Source: Lentisphaerae bacterium RIFOXYA12_64_32 (GTDB taxonomy: Bacteria > Verrucomicrobiota > Lentisphaeria > Oligosphaerales > YB12-FULL-65-16). From it: a DNA stretch of 64,000 nt. Below, one piece after another: positions 60,149 through 64,000 of this stretch. The stretch lies in NCBI GenBank assembly GCA_001803235.1, contig MHBL01000423.1:1-64000 (forward strand), written 5' to 3'. How positions within the stretch are numbered: the stretch's first letter is position 1; each line of letters starts with the position of its first letter. Under the pieces are notes generated by a model that was given only the letters and a program-made list of their open reading frames with translations, was not told the DNA's origin and ran no database searches. Both the position numbers and the translations under genes were made by a program.

Positions 60149-60309
60149 GGCACAGCCAGGACGAGCACGCACCGGAGAAGGAGGGTTCAGGGTTCAGGTG
60201 TCAGCGGGGAGAAACCGCGGATAACCGCCGAGGAACCGCCCCCGAATCCACCCCGTCCCCCGACCTCTGAACCTCTGAACCTCTGAACCCGGGAAGACCA
60301 TCGACGTCC
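60149..60309. repeat. Spacer with CTCTGAACC tandem repeats before ftsI
   Basis: GGGTTCAGGTGTCAG near 60183 and three copies of CTCTGAACC at 60263-60290, ending 20 bases from the ftsI start. A 161-base gap between ftsL and ftsI is unusual, as these genes normally abut. Confidence 0.75.
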
Positions 60310-62097
60310 ATGCAACGCCAGTACCTGCTAGTCCGAATGGCCATCATCCTGTCCGTCCTCGGCCTGGGCTACGCGGCCTTGATGGTCCACGTCTACCGCC
60401 TGCAGATTGCCCGCCATGGCGAACTGATTGAGAAGGCCCGGGGCAAGTACACCGCCTGCCGCACGGAGAGCGGAGAGCGCGGAAGGATCTGTGACTTGGA
60501 CGGAAACCTCTTGGCCGGCAACATCTCCTGCCGCGATGTGCTGGCCGAACCGCGCCGGTTCAACCGTGACCGGGCCCAGATCGTCCGCGTGCTCAGCAAG
60601 GAACTCGGCATCGCCCCGACTGACCTGGCCCGGCGGTTTGCCCTGGCCAACGGCCAGGAGTCGCGGCCCAAGGAGATCGTCGTCAAACGCGGCCTGGACA
60701 TCCGCACCGCCGAGAACATCGCCGCGTACCATTTCCGCGGCATCCGTTTCATCGACGGCTATCGTCGGAACTATCCCAAAGGTTCGCTCCTGGCCAACCT
60801 GCTCGGATTCACGGACATCGACGGCAAAGGCGTCAGCGGTGTGGAGCAACTGGAGGACTCCTACCTGGTCCCCACGCCCGGCCGCGCCGTATACGAGCGC
60901 GACCGTCGCGGCCATGCGCTGCAAAACGAGTCCTGCACCGAGCAGGCAGCCCACAACGGCTCGGATGTTTACCTCACCATTCGCGAACCGATCCAGAACA
61001 TCGTCGAGGAAGAACTCATGGAAATGGTGCGCAAGCACCGGCCCAAGGCCGCCTACGCCGTCATGGCCAACCCGGCCACGGGCGCCATCCTGGCCATGGC
61101 CCAGTACCCGGCGTTCGATGCCAACAACCGCGAGACCATGCGCGACCCCAGCCACTGGCGGAACCGTCTGCTCAGCGAGGGTTTCGAACCGGGGTCGGTG
61201 ATGAAGGCGGTGACGGCCGCCGGCGCCATCGACTACGGAGTGGTCGGCCTGAACAGCATGTTCGATTGCGAGAGTGGCGCTTGGGTCTACTGTAGAAAGA
61301 CGCTCCACGACACGCACAAGTACGGACGCATGCCGGTCTGGGAGATCATCCAGAAATCCAGCAACATCGGTATGGCCAAGATCGGCATTGAAATGGGCCC
61401 GGCCCGGCTCTACCAGACCATGAAGCGCTTCGGCTTCGGTGATACCACCGGCATCGGCTTGCCCGACGAAGCGTCCGGCATCTTCCGGCCTCTGAACAAG
61501 TGGGACGGCCTGTCCATCAGCCGGTTCCCGATCGGCCAGGGTGTGCTGGTCACGCCGCTGCAGCTCCTGCAGGCCTACTGCGCGATTGCCAACCAGGGCG
61601 TCATGATGCAGCTGCATGTCCTTGACCGGATTGTGGCCCCGGAGACCGGTTACATGGAAGTCACCGTCCCGCAAGTCAAGCGCCGCGCGGTCAAGCCCGA
61701 GTCTGCCACGACCCTCATCCAAGCCCTGAAACTGGTCACGACCGAGGACGGCACGGCGCCCAAGGCCGCCGTCGAGGGCTACGAGGTCGCCGGCAAGACG
61801 GGAACGGCCCAGAAGGTCGTCAACGGCGTCTATTCCTCCAGTGAATATGTGGCCAGTTTCGCGGGGTTCGTCCCCGCCGACAACGCGGCCTTCGTGTTGA
61901 TCATTGCCGCGGACACGCCGACGGACAACGGGTACTACGGCGGCACGGTAGCGGCGCCGACCTTCAGCCACATCGCGGAGCGGACCCTGAAGTACCTCCA
62001 GGTGGCGCCCGCGCAGCGACCTGTCGGCAGGATCAACGGTGGACCCCCGGAGGCCAGGACTGATGCCGCAGTCGAAACCGTTTCACGCGTACCTTGA
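60310..62097 (+). CDS. ftsI: Division transpeptidase FtsI (PBP3-type)
   Basis: A 595-residue class B penicillin-binding protein that crosslinks septal peptidoglycan. One N-terminal transmembrane helix (MAIILSVLGLGYAALMVHVY) is followed by the pedestal with RGRICDLDGNLLAGN and the transpeptidase domain: S296-V-M-K299 in FEPGSVMKAV, S350-S-N352 in QKSSNIGMAK, and K496-T-G-T499 in VAGKTGTAQKV. The ending lacks PASTA domains. ATG 60310 has no strong ribosome site; the upstream spacer carries tandem repeats. Its 3' end overlaps the murE start by 35 bases. Confidence 0.95.
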   Translation: MQRQYLLVRMAIILSVLGLGYAALMVHVYRLQIARHGELIEKARGKYTACRTESGERGRICDLDGNLLAGNISCRDVLAEPRRFNRDRAQIVRVLSKELGIAPTDLARRFALANGQESRPKEIVVKRGLDIRTAENIAAYHFRGIRFIDGYRRNYPKGSLLANLLGFTDIDGKGVSGVEQLEDSYLVPTPGRAVYERDRRGHALQNESCTEQAAHNGSDVYLTIREPIQNIVEEELMEMVRKHRPKAAYAVMANPATGAILAMAQYPAFDANNRETMRDPSHWRNRLLSEGFEPGSVMKAVTAAGAIDYGVVGLNSMFDCESGAWVYCRKTLHDTHKYGRMPVWEIIQKSSNIGMAKIGIEMGPARLYQTMKRFGFGDTTGIGLPDEASGIFRPLNKWDGLSISRFPIGQGVLVTPLQLLQAYCAIANQGVMMQLHVLDRIVAPETGYMEVTVPQVKRRAVKPESATTLIQALKLVTTEDGTAPKAAVEGYEVAGKTGTAQKVVNGVYSSSEYVASFAGFVPADNAAFVLIIAADTPTDNGYYGGTVAAPTFSHIAERTLKYLQVAPAQRPVGRINGGPPEARTDAAVETVSRVP

Positions 62098-63583
62098 GCA
62101 CCTCGCCGGGCTCGATCCCGTCGTACTCAATTCCGCGCAACCGACAATCCTCGGCGCCACGTCCGACTCCCGCGAGGTCCGGCCGGGCTGGCTGTTCTGC
62201 GCCATTCCCGGCTCGCGCCAGGACGGCACGGAGTTCGTCGCGGCCGCAGTCCAGGCCGGCGCCGTGGCCGTCGTCGCGCCGCGGCCCGTCCCGGTCCCGC
62301 CGCACGTGGCCCTGGTCCAGGTGCGCGACGCGTATGCCGCCGCCGGCCGCGTCGCCGAAGTCCTGCATGATTTTCCCTCACGATCCATGCGCCTGTTCGG
62401 CATCACCGGCACCAAGGGCAAGACCACCTGCGCATTCCTGCTCCGCGCCATCCTCACCCGCGCCGGCATCCGCACCGGTATGATCGGCACGGTCGTCTAT
62501 GATGTCGGGAGCCGCCAAATCCCGGCCGACCGCACCACGCCGACCCCGTTCGAGGTCCAGGCCCTGCTCGCCGAGATGCGCGATACCGGCCTGGCCGCTG
62601 CCGTGATCGAGACATCAAGCCACTCGCTGCACCAGCACCGCATGGGCGCGGCGCGCTTCGCCGGCGCGCTGTTCACCAATCTTTCCGGCGAACACCTCGA
62701 CTATCACAAGGACATGAACTCATACTTCGAGGCCAAGAAACTGCTGTTCACCGAGCACCTCGCGCCCGACGCCCCAGCCGTCGTCAACCTCGACAACGAG
62801 TGGGGACGCCGGCTCGCCCGGGACCTGCGCGACACCGGGAGCGCGTCCCAGCCCGTGTCCCACGGCGTGCTCGCCACGTTCGGCGTGCACCGCAACGCCG
62901 ACTTCCGCACCACCTACGTCCGCACCTCCGTGACCGGCTCGGCGTTCACCCTGAAGAGCGCATCGGACCGGCTCCGACTCCCCTCCCCGCTCATGGGCCG
63001 GTTCAACGTCAGCAACATCGCCGGCGTCGCGACGCTCGCGCTGCGGCTCGGCATCGATCCGGAGACCATCGCGGCGGTGGTGCACGAGTTCCACGGCGCG
63101 CCCGGCCGACTGCAGCGTGTCGATACGGACCGCAAGTTCGCCGTGTTCGTCGACTATGCCCACACCGACGACGCGTTGCTGAACGTGCTCAGCACCCTGC
63201 GCGCCCTCAAGCCGAAGCGACTCGTGGCGGTCTTCGGCTGCGGCGGCAACCGCGACCGCACCAAGCGCCCGCGCATGGGCCGCGTCGCCGCCGAACTGGC
63301 CGACGTCGTCATCGTCACCAGCGACAACCCGCGAGACGAGGACCCGCGCGAGATCATCCGCGAAATCGAGGCCGGCATCCCGCCCGGCACCGCCAGCCAC
63401 GTCGCCGTCGACCGCCGCGAGGCCATCCGCCTCGCCGTGCGCGACGCGCGCCCCGGCGACCTGATCGTGATCGCCGGCAAAGGCCACGAGGACTACCAGG
63501 AAATCAAAGGCGAGAAATTCCCTTTCGACGACACCTGCGAGGTCCGTACCGCCCTCACCGAACTCGGCTCGCCGACCGGATAG
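62063..63583 (+). CDS. murE: UDP-MurNAc-tripeptide ligase MurE
   Basis: A 506-residue Mur ligase adding the third amino acid to UDP-MurNAc-L-Ala-D-Glu. SDSREVRPGWLFCAIPG at the N-terminus, ATP loop GITGTKGKTTCAFLL, the carbamylated Lys in YFEAKKLLFTEHL, VDYAHTDDALLNVL, CGGNRDRTKRP and TSDNPRDEDPREI can be seen. DNPR is the motif for meso-diaminopimelate selection, pointing to a Gram-negative-type peptidoglycan. ATG 62063 has GGAGG upstream. murF and mraY, which normally follow, are absent. Confidence 0.95.
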   Translation: MPQSKPFHAYLEHLAGLDPVVLNSAQPTILGATSDSREVRPGWLFCAIPGSRQDGTEFVAAAVQAGAVAVVAPRPVPVPPHVALVQVRDAYAAAGRVAEVLHDFPSRSMRLFGITGTKGKTTCAFLLRAILTRAGIRTGMIGTVVYDVGSRQIPADRTTPTPFEVQALLAEMRDTGLAAAVIETSSHSLHQHRMGAARFAGALFTNLSGEHLDYHKDMNSYFEAKKLLFTEHLAPDAPAVVNLDNEWGRRLARDLRDTGSASQPVSHGVLATFGVHRNADFRTTYVRTSVTGSAFTLKSASDRLRLPSPLMGRFNVSNIAGVATLALRLGIDPETIAAVVHEFHGAPGRLQRVDTDRKFAVFVDYAHTDDALLNVLSTLRALKPKRLVAVFGCGGNRDRTKRPRMGRVAAELADVVIVTSDNPRDEDPREIIREIEAGIPPGTASHVAVDRREAIRLAVRDARPGDLIVIAGKGHEDYQEIKGEKFPFDDTCEVRTALTELGSPTG

Positions 63584-63633
63584 CCCCCCGGCCCGTCCTC
63601 CGCGGTGCGCGCGACCCGCCCCTCCCCCCGGGA

Positions 63634-63658
63634 GTAGAGCATGGCTCCAGCCTTGCTC
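63634..63658. repeat. Repeat D, single arm
   Basis: GTAGAGCATGGCTCCAGCCT... is identical to one arm of the inverted repeat at 28607-28632. The partner arm is missing. It lies in the 184-base space between murE and the recombinase, which is otherwise empty. Confidence 0.85.
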
Positions 63659-63767
63659 ACCGTTCACCCAAGCACGGCGGATTGGCGCGCTCGATGACGT
63701 CCGAAGTCCCGAGGCCTGGGGGTCCTCCTATTCTGGCGCCGACGGGCCCGCACGCCCGCCGCCGCCA

Positions 63768-64000
63768 TCACGCTACCGCGACGCGCGGCGCGGTCGCCAG
63801 GCGGCCCAGCGGACTGCCCGCCGGGTTGCGGACCTCGCGCAGGACGTGCGTGTAGATCATGGTCGTCTCGACGCGGTTGTGACCCGGGAACTCCTGGATC
63901 TGCCGGATATCTACGCCCGACGGCAGCAAGTGCGTTGCAAACAAGTGCCTTAGCGTGTGCACCGATGCCGGCTTGGCGATCCCCGCCTTCCGCACCGCGT
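63768..64000 (-). CDS. Tyrosine recombinase, C-terminal part (integron-integrase-like), cut by window edge
   Basis: The last ~77 residues of a site-specific tyrosine recombinase; the gene continues beyond 64000. The box II motif HTLRHLFATHLL, GHNRVETTMIYTHVL with the catalytic His and nucleophile Tyr, and the ending with AGSPLGRL resemble IntI integrases (the last segment corresponds to the VRSPLD ending). The 42-residue IntI-specific patch lies outside the window. It points away from the dcw cluster, so any attI and cassettes would lie to the right. It interrupts the usual murE-murF linkage. Confidence 0.8.
   Translation of the reverse strand, partial: AVRKAGIAKPASVHTLRHLFATHLLPSGVDIRQIQEFPGHNRVETTMIYTHVLREVRNPAGSPLGRLATAPRVAVA

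Noticed and set aside
1..64000. tRNA, rRNA, tmRNA, RNase P or SRP RNA genes
   Set aside because: No TTCGANNCC-type T-arm with CCA end or other conserved RNA core was recognised by eye; a covariance search would be decisive.

Overview
The window is about 65% G+C and reads like a chromosome fragment of a free-living Gram-negative bacterium of the PVC group (Planctomycetota / Verrucomicrobiota / Lentisphaerota or a related candidate phylum). Indications are several uroporphyrinogen-decarboxylase-like and sulfatase genes, large secreted proteins of unknown function, a lipoprotein-type FG-GAP/ASPIC protein, a DUF362 protein, a short topoisomerase-IV-like ParC/ParE pair, a Rho with a long low-complexity N-terminus, and many GC-rich palindromic intergenic repeats. 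The taxon is an inference; no rRNA or tRNA gene was recognised.

Layout. 106-6375 (minus): a LIV-type ABC importer (lipoprotein binding protein, two permeases, two ATPases) followed, with start/stop overlap, by a phenylacetate-CoA-ligase-like protein whose adenylate P-loop is degenerate. 6506-9255 (minus): a decayed CRISPR-cas locus (WYL regulator, cas3 N-terminus, a short stretch resembling a toxin-antitoxin junction, cas4-cas1 fragments) with a palindromic element near the cas1 3' end; no CRISPR array is visible. 9303-13532 (minus): a catabolic group (GntR regulator, TIM-barrel isomerase-like protein, HpcH/HpaI aldolase, FAD oxidoreductase), with a UroD-like gene divergent at 13886. 15201-18038: two tandem paralogous secreted proteins. 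18078-21623: a TolC fragment, a small protein with a clear terminator, an AsnC-domain gene coupled to era, and a second UroD-like gene. 21742-27347: two PIN-toxin modules whose antitoxins seem to be transcribed without a leader, a large secreted toroid protein and a DUF362 protein. 27712-46220: an accessory region with AraC and IclR regulators, two sulfatases, a DppA-like aminopeptidase, toroid-type proteins, a giant three-module secreted protein, an M20 peptidase, a hexose-6-phosphate mutarotase and an FG-GAP lipoprotein that shares an open frame with the mutarotase.

46853-57488 (minus) is housekeeping: parC, parE, a zinc-ribbon protein, rho, coaE, hflX, rodA, with two near-consensus sigma70 promoters (upstream of coaE, and overlapping the rho stop codon). 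57893-63583 (plus) is the start of the division and cell-wall (dcw) cluster: mraZ, rsmH, ftsL, ftsI, murE. The usual murF/mraY do not follow; 184 bases later the 3' end of a tyrosine recombinase, most like integron integrases, runs in from the right edge.

The most striking feature is the intergenic DNA. At least six families of palindromic or composite repeats (called A to F here) recur between genes. Short tandem repeats also sit just upstream of several start codons. Some gene ends and starts (cas1, the WYL gene, the FG-GAP gene) have been taken over by these elements.
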